From positions 3,596,001 through 3,660,000 of the forward strand of contig NZ_AP022593.1 in the NCBI RefSeq assembly GCF_010731815.2: DNA of 64,000 nucleotides, given 5' to 3'. This DNA comes from Mycolicibacterium arabiense. GTDB lineage: Bacteria; Actinomycetota; Actinomycetes; Mycobacteriales; Mycobacteriaceae. The notes beneath the pieces are model-generated. The model searched no databases and was not told the origin of the DNA. It saw only the letters and a program-made list of their open reading frames with translations. Positions 1 through 10,626 of the stretch are shown piece after piece. Every line of letters starts with the position of its first letter. Positions within the stretch are counted from its first letter, which is position 1. The position numbers and the translations under genes are program-made.

Positions 1-65
1 TTCGGTGTCGACCATAATTCGCTAGTCTAACCTGTCAGGGGCTGTCAGCAGCTGAAGATCGCGGT

Positions 66-820
<755 letters not shown>

Positions 821-824
<4 letters not shown>

Positions 825-2620
825 ACCATCTCCTGGTTTCGCATCGGGTTGGCGGGGTCGAGCGGGTCGTCGGGTTCGGTCTGCGTCCGGCCGCGGCGCA
901 GCCGGTCGTCGATGTAGTTGACGAGGTGGGTCAGCGGGATCGTCAGCGCGAGGTAGAACAGCCCGGCGGCGACCAGCGGGGACAGGTTGCCGGTCTGCGC
1001 GTTGAGGTCGCGGCCCACCTGGAACAGTTCGCGTTGGCTGGCGATGAGTCCGAGGAAGTACACCAGCGACGATGCCTTGAGCAGTGAGATGAACTGGTTC
1101 ACCAGCGCAGGCAGCACCCGCCGGATCCCTTGGGGCACGACGACCAGCCGCATCGACGACGAGTAGCTGAATCCCAGTGCGCGCGAGGCCTCCAACTGTC
1201 CGGCCTCGACGCTCTGGATGCCGGAGCGGAAAATCTCCCCGATGTAGGCGCCGGCCATCAGACCGAGCGCCGCGATGCCCAGCGGGTAGGGGTTGTTGCC
1301 GGTGAGTGGGCTCACGACGGGTCCGATGCCGAGGCCGATCAGCAGGATGATGACGACCTCGGGCAGGCCGCGGAACACGTCGGTGTAGATGCGGGCGGGC
1401 CAGCGCAGCCAACGGGTCTTCGAGATGCCGGCCATCGCGAGCCCCATGCCGAGGACGATGCCGATGATGCTCGCGGCGAACGTGAGGATCAGGGTGTTCG
1501 GCAGGCCGGTCTTGAACAGGTCGGGAATTGCCTGCTTGTAGAGGTCCCAGTCGAGGAACGTGTCCTTCAGTTGCGACAGCGTGGATTTCGGCGGTGGTGG
1601 TGCGCCCGGATCGCCCGCGGTTTCGGCGCTCTCGGCCGCGAGCGCGGTGAAGTCGGGCAGTTGCGGTTCCGGCGCGGCCTTCGACCCGGGTTTCCAGCCC
1701 GGCGGCAGCGCGCGCGGCACCCAGTCGGTGTACAGCCGCGCCCACGTCCCGTCGGCGATCACAGCGTCGAGGCCCGCGTTGAGCGCGTCGATCAGCGGCT
1801 TGTTCTCCTTGGCCACCGCGTAGGCGACGAAGTTGTCGAGGCTGAAGGTGTTCTCGATGATCTCGGTCGGGTCGCCCGGCTGCACGGTGCCCTGCGCCTG
1901 CTGCGACGGCGCCACCCATGCGTCGATCTGCCGGGTCTTGAGGCTGCCGTAGACGGTGTTGTAGTCGGGGAACTTGACCGGGTCGAGGCCCAGGGTGTCG
2001 ACGACGTAGGCCTCCTGGACGGTGCCCTGCACGACGCCGATCCGCTGGCCGGCGGCGAGGTCGCCGAAGCCCTTGATCGCCGACCCGCTCGGCACGACGA
2101 GGGAGAAGTAGCCGAAGTCGTAGCCGTTGGTGAAGCCGACCGTCTGGCGGCGCGCGTCGGTGGTGGTGATCGACGAGGAGCCGACGTCGAAGCGTCGCGA
2201 CGCCACCTGGGCGAGCAGCCCCGAGAAGTCGGTGCCGACGAAGTCGACGCGCAGGCCGAGCTTGTCGGCGATGGCGCGCAGGACCTCGTTGTCGAAGCCG
2301 GTGAACTGGCCGGCGGAGTCGATGCAGATGCTCGGCGGCGCGTCGGACAGGGTGCCGACGGTGAGGACGCCGGGGGTCTGCAGACCTAGGCCGTTGACGT
2401 CGACGGAGTCGATCGGCGGGGCGCCCGCGGTGGTGTACTTGTCGGCCCCCGGTCCCTGTGCGGCGGCGGCCAGGTTCGTGGGCAGGGCGCTCGCGCTCTG
2501 GATCCCGGGCGGCGCGCACTGGTCGGCGCGTGCGGCCGGCGCCATGCCGAAGCCGAGGCCGAACACCGTCGCGACGACGAGGAGCAGGACGGCGGATTTG
2601 GAGATCCCGTCGCGTGTCAT
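821..2620 (-). CDS. Fused amino-acid ABC transporter substrate-binding protein and permease
   Basis: This 599-residue protein joins two importer parts that are often separate. A signal sequence with the cleavage-like site APAARADQ at about residue 33 is followed by a periplasmic-binding-protein family 3 domain (about 80-315, with GFDNEVLRAIADKLG and TTDARRQTVGF). After a Pro-rich linker comes an inner-membrane permease domain of the HisM/GlnP family (about 365-585, with the EAA-like stretch EASRALGFSYSSSMR that contacts the ATPase). It overlaps the ATPase gene by four bases. Such fusions are known in actinobacteria and in GlnP of lactic acid bacteria. With the ATPase it makes a complete importer, as no other subunit is needed. 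Confidence 0.92.
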
Positions 2621-2669
2621 CCCAGAAACGTAGCGGTCGCTCGCACGCGGGCCAAAGGGTCCGGCTCGT

Positions 2670-3347
2670 TCAGAACGAAAGGTCGCCGTTGGGCGACGGG
2701 GGGATGACCCGGCGCCGGATCAGTTCGGTCAGCATGATCTGACCCATGACGGTGGCGCGTTCCTCGCAGGCGCGGCGCGCTGGGGCGGGGTCGTGGCCGA
2801 CGATCGCGGCGAACTCGGACTCGTAGAACGGCAGCAGCCGTTCCTGGTGGGCGAAGTACGTCGGCCAGAACGTGGGCGGCATCAACGTCGTCGACGCGCG
2901 GATCGCCGCCTGCAGGCGAGGGCCGGCGTACTGGTCGTTGACGGCGCGGCGGAACCCGACGGCGTCCGCGCCGAAGCCCTTGGACTCCACGCCGGCGCGC
3001 AGGCCGGCGAGGAACCCGGCCAGCCGGTCGGTGAAGTCGACGGTCGGGTCGTCGGCCGCCCGCGCCGAGGCGATCCCGTTGAGGACGCCGTACAGCTCGT
3101 GGTGCTCGCGGACGGCGCGCTCGTCGAACCGTTCCACGTAGGCGCCGCGGTGGTAACGCGTCGAGACGACCCCGTCACGCTCCAGCTGAACCAGAGCCTC
3201 CTGCACGGGAACTCGGCTGAGCGCGAGTTCGTCGGCGATCTCATTGCGGTCGATCCGGTCCCCGGAGCGCAGTTTGCCCGTCAGGACCAGTGTCACCACG
3301 TGGGCGGCCACCAGGTCCTTCTCTTTGACGCCGTACTTCTTGGGCAT
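2670..3347 (-). CDS. GntR-family transcriptional regulator
   Basis: The 225-residue protein has an N-terminal winged helix (about residues 8-70). The recognition region reads [18 protein letters not shown], and [11 protein letters not shown] forms the wing. The C-terminal region is helical and resembles FCD-type effector domains. It is followed after 49 bases by the amino-acid importer on the same strand, which suggests that it controls that transporter. An inverted repeat GTGTC-N7-GACAC at 3359-3375 lies just before its start and could be an autoregulatory operator. The effector is unknown. The start was chosen at ATG ([11 protein letters not shown]), where coding character begins. Confidence 0.85.
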   Translation of the reverse strand: MPKKYGVKEKDLVAAHVVTLVLTGKLRSGDRIDRNEIADELALSRVPVQEALVQLERDGVVSTRYHRGAYVERFDERAVREHHELYGVLNGIASARAADDPTVDFTDRLAGFLAGLRAGVESKGFGADAVGFRRAVNDQYAGPRLQAAIRASTTLMPPTFWPTYFAHQERLLPFYESEFAAIVGHDPAPARRACEERATVMGQIMLTELIRRRVIPPSPNGDLSF

Positions 3348-3421
3348 GGCGATCCGAAGTGTCTCACGCTGACACGTCGTGCGGGGGCGGTCCGGACGGA
3401 TCGCGAGAACCGCCGTAGGGG

Positions 3422-4225
3422 TTAGCCCTTCGCCCTGTCGTCGCGCCACTTGACCAGCGCCTCGGCGGGCGCGAGGTCGTAGTCGGGGCCGTTGACGCCC
3501 ATGGTCAGCAGCGTGACGCCGAGGCCGACGAGCGACTCGGCGCCCTCGATCATCTGCTCGACGCTCTTCTCCGGCACGCCCGACGAGCGCTCGATCGCCG
3601 CCGGGTCGCGACCCAGGTCGGCGCAGTGGGCGTCGAGCACCTCGGCCTTGGCGGGGTAGGTGCTGGCGTCGGTGAAGCCGTGCCAGATGTGGGCGTACTC
3701 GGCCACCATCCGCAGCGTCTTCTTCTCGCCCTGGCCGCCGATGAGGATCGGGATGTCGCGCACCGGTTGGGGATTCAGCTTGCCCAGCCGGGAGGTGATG
3801 CGCGGTAGCGCCGCTGCGAGATCGTTCAGACGGCTGCCTGCGGTACCGAACTCGTAGCCGTACTCGTCGTAGTCCTTCTCCTTCCAGCCCGATCCGATGC
3901 CCAGGATCAGCCTGCCGTCGGAGATGTTGTCGACGGTGCGCGCCATGTCGGCGAGCAGCTCGGGGTTGCGGTAGGAGTTGCAGCTCACCAACGCGCCGAT
4001 CTCGATGCGCGATGTCTGCTCCGCCCACGCGCCGAGCATCGTCCAGCACTCGTAGTGCGCACCCTCGGGGTCGCCGTACAGCGGGAAGAAGTGATCCCAG
4101 TTGAAGGCGACGTCGACGCCGATGTCCTCGGCGCGACGGACGGCGTCACGCATCAGGCCGTAGTTGGGCGAGTGCTGAGGCTGCAGCTGGACCGCGACGC
4201 GGACCGGGAAGTCAGGAGAGGTCAT
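3422..4225 (-). CDS. LLM-class (F420-type) oxidoreductase
   Basis: The 267-residue protein belongs to the bacterial luciferase-like monooxygenase superfamily (TIM barrel). Family hallmarks are the N-terminal strand [13 protein letters not shown], the [10 protein letters not shown] segment after the first helix, and the block [16 protein letters not shown] near residues 95-115 that shapes the cofactor site. In mycobacteria most such proteins use coenzyme F420 rather than FMN; that is inference here. It lies 36 bases after phoX and 74 bases before the GntR gene, all on one strand, so it may belong to the same transcription unit. The substrate is unknown. Confidence 0.85.
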   Translation of the reverse strand: MTSPDFPVRVAVQLQPQHSPNYGLMRDAVRRAEDIGVDVAFNWDHFFPLYGDPEGAHYECWTMLGAWAEQTSRIEIGALVSCNSYRNPELLADMARTVDNISDGRLILGIGSGWKEKDYDEYGYEFGTAGSRLNDLAAALPRITSRLGKLNPQPVRDIPILIGGQGEKKTLRMVAEYAHIWHGFTDASTYPAKAEVLDAHCADLGRDPAAIERSSGVPEKSVEQMIEGAESLVGLGVTLLTMGVNGPDYDLAPAEALVKWRDDRAKG

Positions 4226-4261
4226 GGTTCAACTCATACCCGTTCTCTGCTCGGCGAGCAC

Positions 4262-6337
4262 TCAGACGCCGATGTTGCCGCCGTCGCGCCACACCGCCAC
4301 CACCGATGGGCGCGCCGTGCCGTTGCCGCCCTCGGGCCACCGCGACAGCGGGTTGTCGATGCTGTTGTCGTCGTTCTCGCCGGGGTGCTGCACGGACACC
4401 GTGACGAAGTCGTCGGTCACGACGGGCCCGCACGTCTCGGCGCCCAGCGGCACGGAGAGGAACTGCTTGGTCTCGCCGCGGTTGGGTCCGTCGAGCGCGA
4501 CGGCGAACAGCCCGTCGTTGGAGTCGAGCGCGTTGCCGTCGGTCGAGACCCACAGGTTGCCGTGGCTGTCGAACGCGAGGTTGTCGGGGCAGGAGATCGG
4601 GCTGACCTTGGTCTTGTCGAAGCCGGCGAAGTACGTGTCGGCCGCGGCGGGGTCGCCACACACCAGCAGCAGGTCCCAGGTGAAGGCGGTGCCGGTGTGG
4701 TCGTCGGTGATCTCGAGGACCTGGCCGCTCTTGTTGTCGTTGCGGGGGTTGGCCGCGTCGACGGCAGCCTCACCGGGCGCGCCGCGTTCGTCGTTGTTGG
4801 TGAGCGCGACGTACACCTTGCCGGTCTTCGGGTTGGCCTCGAAGTCCTCGGGTCGGTCCATCTTGGTGGCGCCCGCCTTGTCGGCGGCCATCCGGGTGAA
4901 CACCGCGACCTCCTGGGCGGTGAACCCGTCGACCAGCGACTCGGCCTGGCCGCCTGGGCCCGACTTCAGCAGCGGCAGCCACGTGCCGGTGCCAGCGAAC
5001 GAGCCCTTGGCGGGCAGCTTGCCGGAGCCGTCGATCTCCGCTGCGGGGATGTCGCTGCCGAGCTTGGCGACGTACAGCGTGCCCTCGTCGAGGATCGCCA
5101 TGTTGTTGGCCATCGCGGCACCATCGCGGCCGGGCTGAATCTTCTTGCTGGACACGAACTTGTACATGTAGTCGAAGCGTTCGTCGTCGCCGGTGTAGGC
5201 GACCACGCTGCCGTCGTCGGTGACGTAGATGTTGGCGCCCTCGTGCTTGAGCCGGCCCATCGCGGAGTGCTTGAGCGGCGTGGAGTTCGGGTCCCACGGG
5301 TTGAGTTCGACGACGTATCCGAAGCGGTTGACCTCATTCGGTGACTTCGACACGTCGAAGCGGGGATCGAATGTCTCCCAGAGCAATTCGGTGGGCTCGA
5401 GTGCCACGCCGTAGCGGTCCTGCCGGTCGGCGTCCACCTTGTTCGGCGCGGGTGCGCCCTCGGCCGCACCGAAGTAGCTGTGGAAGTTCTCCTCGCCGGA
5501 GAGCACGGTGCCCCACGGGGTGACGCCGCCTGCGCAGTTGGCGAAGGTGCCCGCAACGGTGCGGCCCGTGGGGTCGGCGGCGGTCTTGACGAAGTCGGTG
5601 CCCGCGGCGGGTCCGGTCAGGGTGAACGGGGTGTCGGCGGTGATGCGCCGGTTGTAGCGGCCCATCACCGGACGCAGGCCGCCCTGGGGTGTGCGCTCGA
5701 GTTCGACGACGCCCATGCCGATCGCGGCGATCTCGATGTCGAACTGCTCGCGCGTCGGAGCCTTGGCGTCGTAGCCCGGGAACATGAACTGCGGGGTGAC
5801 GTACTCGAAGTTGTTGACCAGCAGGTACCGACCGGGCTGTCCCTCGATCGGCATCACGGCCGCGAAGTCGTTGTTGAAGCCGAACTGCTGGCGCTGCGCG
5901 GCGGCGGTCTGCTTCGCGACGTCGAAGACGGGTGCGCCGGGCAGCACCGGGTCACCCCAGCTGATGACGACGCCCTGCTGATACCCCGAGGGGATGACGA
6001 CGGCGTCTTCGCTGTTGGGAGCCACCGCGTCGAACTTCATGCCGGGCAGCGTCTCGGGCGGTGCGGCCGTCGTGGACGACGACGCCTGGGGCGCATCGCT
6101 GCCGGTGGAGCAGGCGGCCAGCACGGAACCGGCGCCGACGGCGAGCACGGTGACGCCGGCGGTCTGCAGCACAGAGCGACGCGACATCCGCTTGACGATG
6201 TCGCCGAAGTACTCGTTGTCACTGGTGTTGGGTGCGGGCTTCGAGCAGGCGTCGCCGCACTTGTAGCGACACGTGATGTGCTGCCGCGAGGATCGGCCGT
6301 TGTGCGAGATCAGCAGATTGAGTGGGACGAGCGCCAT
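4262..6337 (-). CDS. phoX: PhoX-family alkaline phosphatase (DUF839), Tat-exported lipoprotein
   Basis: The 691-residue protein belongs to the PhoX family, Ca/Fe-dependent phosphatases that release phosphate outside the cytoplasmic membrane. It has a twin-arginine signal (SRRSVLQTAG, arginines 53-54) followed by a hydrophobic stretch and a lipobox ending in Cys76 (LAAC), so it is probably an anchored lipoprotein. About 50 residues precede the Tat motif and hold three cysteines (C23, C27, C31); similar cysteine-bearing extensions occur in other actinobacterial PhoX proteins as I recall them. The body has PhoX features such as WGTVLSGEENFHSYFG and RLKHEGANIYV. A role in phosphate scavenging follows from the family; no PHO-box-like promoter element was identified. 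Confidence 0.9.
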   Translation of the reverse strand: MALVPLNLLISHNGRSSRQHITCRYKCGDACSKPAPNTSDNEYFGDIVKRMSRRSVLQTAGVTVLAVGAGSVLAACSTGSDAPQASSSTTAAPPETLPGMKFDAVAPNSEDAVVIPSGYQQGVVISWGDPVLPGAPVFDVAKQTAAAQRQQFGFNNDFAAVMPIEGQPGRYLLVNNFEYVTPQFMFPGYDAKAPTREQFDIEIAAIGMGVVELERTPQGGLRPVMGRYNRRITADTPFTLTGPAAGTDFVKTAADPTGRTVAGTFANCAGGVTPWGTVLSGEENFHSYFGAAEGAPAPNKVDADRQDRYGVALEPTELLWETFDPRFDVSKSPNEVNRFGYVVELNPWDPNSTPLKHSAMGRLKHEGANIYVTDDGSVVAYTGDDERFDYMYKFVSSKKIQPGRDGAAMANNMAILDEGTLYVAKLGSDIPAAEIDGSGKLPAKGSFAGTGTWLPLLKSGPGGQAESLVDGFTAQEVAVFTRMAADKAGATKMDRPEDFEANPKTGKVYVALTNNDERGAPGEAAVDAANPRNDNKSGQVLEITDDHTGTAFTWDLLLVCGDPAAADTYFAGFDKTKVSPISCPDNLAFDSHGNLWVSTDGNALDSNDGLFAVALDGPNRGETKQFLSVPLGAETCGPVVTDDFVTVSVQHPGENDDNSIDNPLSRWPEGGNGTARPSVVAVWRDGGNIGV

Positions 6338-6483
6338 CGTCGATGGTTCCTTTCGCGAATCGACGCGGCCAGGGCTGTGGCCGCGTCATTCGTGAACCTA
6401 ACGACGCCAGGGAAGCATTCGCCAACGATTGGGTGAACGGACGGGGGCGAGCGAAGCGACGGGGGGTGTGACGGGGGCGAGCC

Positions 6484-6624
6484 TCAGGCGGGGCCCGGCT
6501 CGGTGGCAGGTGCGGGTTCCGGCGGATCCACCGGCACCAGGCGTTCGGGGACCTCCTGCGGTGTGAGGCGCTCGGGCGTCTCGGCGGGAGTCAACGGTTC
6601 TGCTGGTTCTGCTGGTGCAGTCAT
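6484..6624 (-). CDS. Small Pro/Glu-rich hypothetical protein
   Basis: This 46-codon frame encodes MTAPAEPAEPLTPAETPERL followed by a similar half with a second PERL motif. It lies in the 327-base gap between the alpha/beta hydrolase and phoX and reads with them. The protein is about one third proline and contains two near repeats, TPAETPERL and TPQEVPERL. No Shine-Dalgarno sequence is evident. It would be disordered and acidic. It may be a genuine small protein or a chance product of GC-rich DNA, as the biased composition would also arise by chance. The rest of the gap (6338-6483 and 6625-6664) shows only the phoX upstream region. Confidence 0.35.
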   Translation of the reverse strand: MTAPAEPAEPLTPAETPERLTPQEVPERLVPVDPPEPAPATEPGPA

Positions 6625-6664
6625 GGTCGGCGGCTACCCGATTCGGTCGCCGACCAACCAATCC

Positions 6665-7561
6665 TCAGCCCGCGAGTACGCCGCGGAGGATGTCGACCAG
6701 CGCCCTGGGCTGATCGCCCTGGACGGAGTGTCCGGCGTCGGGGACGACGTGGGTCGTCTTGAAGCCGGGTGCGCCGTTGGCGAACGCCTCGGCGTCCTCG
6801 TCGTTGACGAAGAACGAGTTGGCGCCCCGCACCAGGGTGGTCGGCATCGTGATCGATGGGACGTCGTCCCACAGTCCTTCGAACCCGTCACCCTTGCGGA
6901 ACGAGTCGTAGCGCCACGTCCAGGTGCCGTCGTCGAGCTGCTTGGTGTTGTGGAACACGCCGCGCCGCAACGACTTCCGGTCACGGTTCGGGGCGGCGGC
7001 GACGGTCACGTCGAGCATCGCCTCGAAGCTGTCGAAGGTGCGGTCACCCTTGACCAGGGCAACGGCGCCGAGTTGCGCCTTGGTCATCTCCTCGTGTCGT
7101 TCCGGGGCCGACGGGGTGACGTCGACGAGTACGAGTTCGGGTACCAGCGCGGGTTCGGTGGCGGCGAGGCGCAGCGCGGTCAGCCCGCCCAGCGACATGC
7201 CCACGACCAGGCGCGGGGCCGGTGCCCAGTCGCGCAGGATGGGTCGCAGTGTCTCGGCGTTGAGCTTCGGACCGTAGTCGCCGTCCTCCCGCCAGGCCGA
7301 CCGTCCGTGTCCGGGCAGGTCGATCGCGAGAGCGGGCAGACCGAGCCCGAGGATGACGGTGTCCCACGTGTGCGCGTTTTGGCCGCCGCCGTGCAGGAAG
7401 ACGATCGCGGGGGAGTCGCCGCCCCACCGCAGCGCGCTGATCGGGCCGGACTCGATTCGTTCGACGGGCAGGATCGCCTCGGCGCCGATCTGTTCGGCGT
7501 TCTCGGACAGCAGCCCGAACTCGTCGAGTGAGAGCAGTTCGTCGTCCGAGATCTCCGCCAT
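6665..7561 (-). CDS. Alpha/beta-hydrolase fold protein
   Basis: The 298-residue protein has the alpha/beta-hydrolase layout. An oxyanion-hole segment FLHGGGQNAHTWD lies near residue 55, the nucleophile elbow GMSLGG near residue 120, an acidic residue in LVRGANSFFVND, and a C-terminal histidine in PDAGHSVQGDQP. Ser-Asp-His catalysis is therefore likely. Such proteins hydrolyse esters, lactones or epoxides, and the substrate cannot be assigned. It is transcribed away from the eis-like gene, 66 bases apart, so the two share a divergent promoter region. Confidence 0.88.
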   Translation of the reverse strand: MAEISDDELLSLDEFGLLSENAEQIGAEAILPVERIESGPISALRWGGDSPAIVFLHGGGQNAHTWDTVILGLGLPALAIDLPGHGRSAWREDGDYGPKLNAETLRPILRDWAPAPRLVVGMSLGGLTALRLAATEPALVPELVLVDVTPSAPERHEEMTKAQLGAVALVKGDRTFDSFEAMLDVTVAAAPNRDRKSLRRGVFHNTKQLDDGTWTWRYDSFRKGDGFEGLWDDVPSITMPTTLVRGANSFFVNDEDAEAFANGAPGFKTTHVVPDAGHSVQGDQPRALVDILRGVLAG

Positions 7562-7627
7562 CGCTCGACACTACAAAGCGCGAAAAATGGAATGCGACCG
7601 CGGTCCTGCTGTGCCACCGTCGGGTTC

Positions 7628-8833
7628 ATGTCCGATCCGACCGAGCTGACGGTCCGCAGCGCCGAGGACTCCGATTGGGATGCCATGGCGCTGCTCGCAG
7701 CCACCTGCTTCGGGGCCGTTCGTCAGCACGAGGCGACCGCCATGTGGCGGTCGTTGATTCCGGCCGGTGGCGCCGTGATCGCGCGCGACGGGAGTGACGT
7801 CGTCGGCATGGCGCTGTATCTCGATCTGCGGCTGACCGTGCCCGGTGGCGCGGTCCTGCCGATGGCCGGGGTGTCCTGGGTCTGCGTGTCACCGACGCAC
7901 CGCCGACGCGGGGTGCTGCGCAAGCTGTTCGCGGAACTGCACGAGCGTATGGCCGGGTCGTCCTATCCCATCGCCGGTCTCGAGGCATCGGAAGGCGGCA
8001 TCTACGGCCGCTTCGGTTACGGGCCCGCAAGCGTCGACGAGTCACTCAGCGTCGACACCCGCACGGTCGGCTTCCACGCCGGTGTGCCCGACCCCGGTGG
8101 CGTCCGGATCGTCCGGCCCGCGGAGCAGCGTGGCCGGCTGGAGGAGATCTACGAGCGCTGGCGACTGCGCACGCCGGGCGGGCTGTTCACGCCACCCCAG
8201 CTCTGGGACGAAGTGTTCGCCGACCGCGAGTCCGCGCGCAACGGCGGCAGCCCGTTCTTCGTCCTGCTGCACGACGACGGCTTCGTCTTCTACCGCGTGC
8301 ACGGCGAAGGCGAGCGAAAGTCGTTGCACGTCACCAAGTTCGCGGCCGTGACGGTAGACGCCTACGTCGCGCTGTGGCGGACGCTGATCGGCATGGACCT
8401 GATGGACACGGTCACCGTGCAGGCGCCGCCCGGCGAGTTGCTGCCGTACCTGCTGACCGACGCCCGGCTGGTTCGAGTCACCGGCCGCGAGGACGGGCTG
8501 TGGCTGCGCATCCACGACGTGCCCGCGGTTCTCGAGGCGCGCACCTACTCCGCGGACGTGCGGGTGGTGCTCGACGTGTCCGACGAATCACTGGGCGGCG
8601 GTGGCCGATTCGCGCTGGAGGTTGCCGACGGCCGAGCCCGCTGCGGGCGTACCGACGCCGAGCCCGACGTCACGACGGATCTGTCGGTGCTGGGCAGTCT
8701 GTACCTCGGCGCGCATCGGGCGTCGACGTTCGCCGCGGCTGGACGGCTGCAGTGCAACGACGTCCGACTCATCGAGCGGTTGGACGCCGCGTTCGCCTCA
8801 GAGGTCCCGGCCCAGATCGGCTTCGGGTTCTAG
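7628..8833 (+). CDS. eis: Eis-like GNAT N-acetyltransferase
   Basis: The 401-residue protein matches Eis (enhanced intracellular survival), which in M. tuberculosis acetylates several amines of aminoglycosides and host protein lysines using acetyl-CoA. The acetyl-CoA loop reads VSPTHRRRGVLRKL (about residues 88-101). Tyr126, the general acid in Eis, sits at the same number (GGIYGRFG). The chain ends in Phe, as in Eis, where the terminal carboxylate acts as base. An SCP2-like C-terminal domain completes the family architecture. The start at MSDPTEL gives the family length; an upstream in-frame ATG would add 12 unlikely residues. Intrinsic aminoglycoside tolerance is possible from family knowledge. 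Confidence 0.9.
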   Translation: MSDPTELTVRSAEDSDWDAMALLAATCFGAVRQHEATAMWRSLIPAGGAVIARDGSDVVGMALYLDLRLTVPGGAVLPMAGVSWVCVSPTHRRRGVLRKLFAELHERMAGSSYPIAGLEASEGGIYGRFGYGPASVDESLSVDTRTVGFHAGVPDPGGVRIVRPAEQRGRLEEIYERWRLRTPGGLFTPPQLWDEVFADRESARNGGSPFFVLLHDDGFVFYRVHGEGERKSLHVTKFAAVTVDAYVALWRTLIGMDLMDTVTVQAPPGELLPYLLTDARLVRVTGREDGLWLRIHDVPAVLEARTYSADVRVVLDVSDESLGGGGRFALEVADGRARCGRTDAEPDVTTDLSVLGSLYLGAHRASTFAAAGRLQCNDVRLIERLDAAFASEVPAQIGFGF

Positions 8834-8837
8834 CGTT

Positions 8838-8880
8838 TTGTGGAGTATCTCCCGCGCTCACCGCGGGAGATACTCCACAA
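8838..8880. terminator. Bidirectional terminator hairpin between eis and ino1
   Basis: A perfect inverted repeat with a 19-bp stem and five-base loop (CTCAC) fills the gap between two convergent genes. The left arm is 8838-8856 and the right arm 8862-8880. The hairpin ends one base before the ino1 stop codon and begins four bases after the eis stop codon. Runs of T on each side are short, as is common in mycobacteria. Confidence 0.88.
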
Positions 8881-8881
8881 T

Positions 8882-9967
8882 TCACTCGCCTGCGATGAAC
8901 TTCTCGAGCTGCGTGCGCGCGATGTCGTCGGCCAGCTGCTTCGGCGGGCTCTTCATCAGGTACGCCGAGGCGGCCTCGATCGGTCCGCCGATGCCACGGT
9001 CCAGCGCGATCTTCGCCGCACGGACCGCGTCGATGATGATGCCTGCCGAGTTCGGCGAGTCCCACACCTCGAGCTTGTACTCGAGGTTCAGCGGCACGTC
9101 GCCGAAGGCGCGGCCCTCGAGGCGGACGTAGGCCCACTTGCGGTCGTCGAGCCACGCGACGTGGTCCGACGGACCGATGTGGACGTTGCGGTCCTCGATC
9201 TTGTCGGCCAGCGAGCCGGTCAGGTTGGACGTCACGGCCTGGGTCTTGGAGACCTTCTTGGACTGCAGACGCTCGCGCTCGAGCATGTTCTTGAAGTCCA
9301 TGTTGCCGCCGACGTTCAGCTGGTAGGTCCGGTCGAGCGTGACGCCGCGGTCCTCGAACAGCTTGGCCATCACGCGGTGGGTGATGGTGGCACCGACCTG
9401 GCTCTTGATGTCGTCGCCGACGATCGGCACGCCGGCGTCGGCAAACTTCTTGGCCCACACCGGGTCCGAGGCGATGAACACGGGGAGCGCGTTGACGAAC
9501 GCCACGCCGGCGTCGATTGCGCACTGGGCGTAGAACTTGTCGGCGTCATCGGAGCCCACCGGAAGGTAGGACACCAGCACGTCGACGTTCGCATCCTTGA
9601 GCGCCTTGACGACGTCGACCGGATCGGAGTCGGACAGGTCGATGGTCTCGGCGTAGTACTTGCCGATGCCGTCGAGGGTCGGGCCGCGCTGCACCGTCAC
9701 GTCGGTCGGCGGTACGTCTGCGATCTTGATCGTGTTGTTCTCCGAAGCGAAGATCGCCTCGGACAGGTCGAAGCCGACCTTCTTGGCGTCCACGTCGAAC
9801 GCGGCGACGAACTTGACGTCGCGGATGTGGTACGGGCCCAGCTTGACGTGCATCAGGCCGGGGACGTTGGCGTTCTCGTCTGCGTCCTGGTAGTACTGCA
9901 CACCTTGGACCAGCGAGGACGCGCAGTTACCTACGCCGACAATCGCGACGCGAACCTCGTTCGACAT
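8882..9967 (-). CDS. ino1: Inositol-1-phosphate synthase
   Basis: The 361-residue protein converts glucose 6-phosphate to 1D-myo-inositol 3-phosphate in the cytosol with NAD+. This feeds phosphatidylinositol, mannosides and mycothiol. The Rossmann motif [13 protein letters not shown] is at the N terminus, and the mid-protein NVGGNMDF segment and the SDHVAWL block are typical of the actinobacterial enzyme. It lies 45 bases behind the padR gene on the same strand, as in M. tuberculosis (Rv0046c-Rv0047c), so the two are probably co-transcribed. The length matches the family. Confidence 0.96.
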   Translation of the reverse strand: MSNEVRVAIVGVGNCASSLVQGVQYYQDADENANVPGLMHVKLGPYHIRDVKFVAAFDVDAKKVGFDLSEAIFASENNTIKIADVPPTDVTVQRGPTLDGIGKYYAETIDLSDSDPVDVVKALKDANVDVLVSYLPVGSDDADKFYAQCAIDAGVAFVNALPVFIASDPVWAKKFADAGVPIVGDDIKSQVGATITHRVMAKLFEDRGVTLDRTYQLNVGGNMDFKNMLERERLQSKKVSKTQAVTSNLTGSLADKIEDRNVHIGPSDHVAWLDDRKWAYVRLEGRAFGDVPLNLEYKLEVWDSPNSAGIIIDAVRAAKIALDRGIGGPIEAASAYLMKSPPKQLADDIARTQLEKFIAGE

Positions 9968-10012
9968 GGGACTTCTCCTTCTCGGTACTGATCTTCGGTT
10001 CTGATTCGGGTG

Positions 10013-10570
10013 CTACGAGCTGCCTTCGGGGTGGCCTTGGGCCCCCCGTTCGGCGGCGATCAAGTCGTTGAGCCACTTCACTTCTCGCTCGCTGGACTCC
10101 AAGCCGAGCTGATGCAGCTGCTTGGTGTACCGGTCGAACGAACTGCTGGCCCGCGCGACGGCTTCACGCAGACCTTCCCGTCGTTCCTCGACCTGCCTGC
10201 GACGGCCTTCGAGGATGCGCATGCGAGCTTCGGCTGGCGTTCGGTTGAAGAACGCCAGGTGCACGCCGAAGCCGTCGTCGGTGTAGTTCTGCGGTCCCGT
10301 GTCGGCGACCAGCTCGGCGAAGCGCTGCTTGCCCGCGTCGGAGAGCTTGTAGACCCGGCGTGCCCGACGGACCTTGACGGCTCCGACGGGTGCGGCCTCC
10401 TCGACGATCAACCCGTCGGCCTGCATGCGGCGCAGAGCGGGGTAGAGCGAACCGTAGGAGAAGGCGCGGAAGGCCCCGAGCAGGCCCGTCAGCCGCTTGC
10501 GCAACTCGTAGCCGTGCATCGGCGATTCGAGCAGTAGCCCCAGAACGGCTAGTTCCAGCACTCGAATCAC
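10013..10570 (-). CDS. PadR-family transcriptional regulator
   Basis: The 185-residue protein has the PadR winged helix at its N terminus (LAVLGLLLESPMHGYELRKR, and SYGSLYPALRRMQADGLI with the GSLYPAL recognition helix). A C-terminal Vir-type helical domain dimerises the protein. It is the orthologue by position of Rv0047c and precedes ino1 by 45 bases. PadR proteins usually repress their own operon, so it may tie inositol synthesis to an unknown signal. A dyad at 10627-10653 upstream is a candidate operator. Confidence 0.92.
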   Translation of the reverse strand: MIRVLELAVLGLLLESPMHGYELRKRLTGLLGAFRAFSYGSLYPALRRMQADGLIVEEAAPVGAVKVRRARRVYKLSDAGKQRFAELVADTGPQNYTDDGFGVHLAFFNRTPAEARMRILEGRRRQVEERREGLREAVARASSSFDRYTKQLHQLGLESSEREVKWLNDLIAAERGAQGHPEGSS

Positions 10571-10626
10571 CCCCTCGGATTTCGCGTGGTTGAGCCGCTA
10601 CGACAGCTCGACACCTCGCGCAACTG

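Noticed and set aside
1130..2389. A long plus-strand frame opposite the binding-protein/permease gene
   Set aside because: It is a codon-bias shadow in high-GC DNA. The minus-strand frame carries clear transporter domains.
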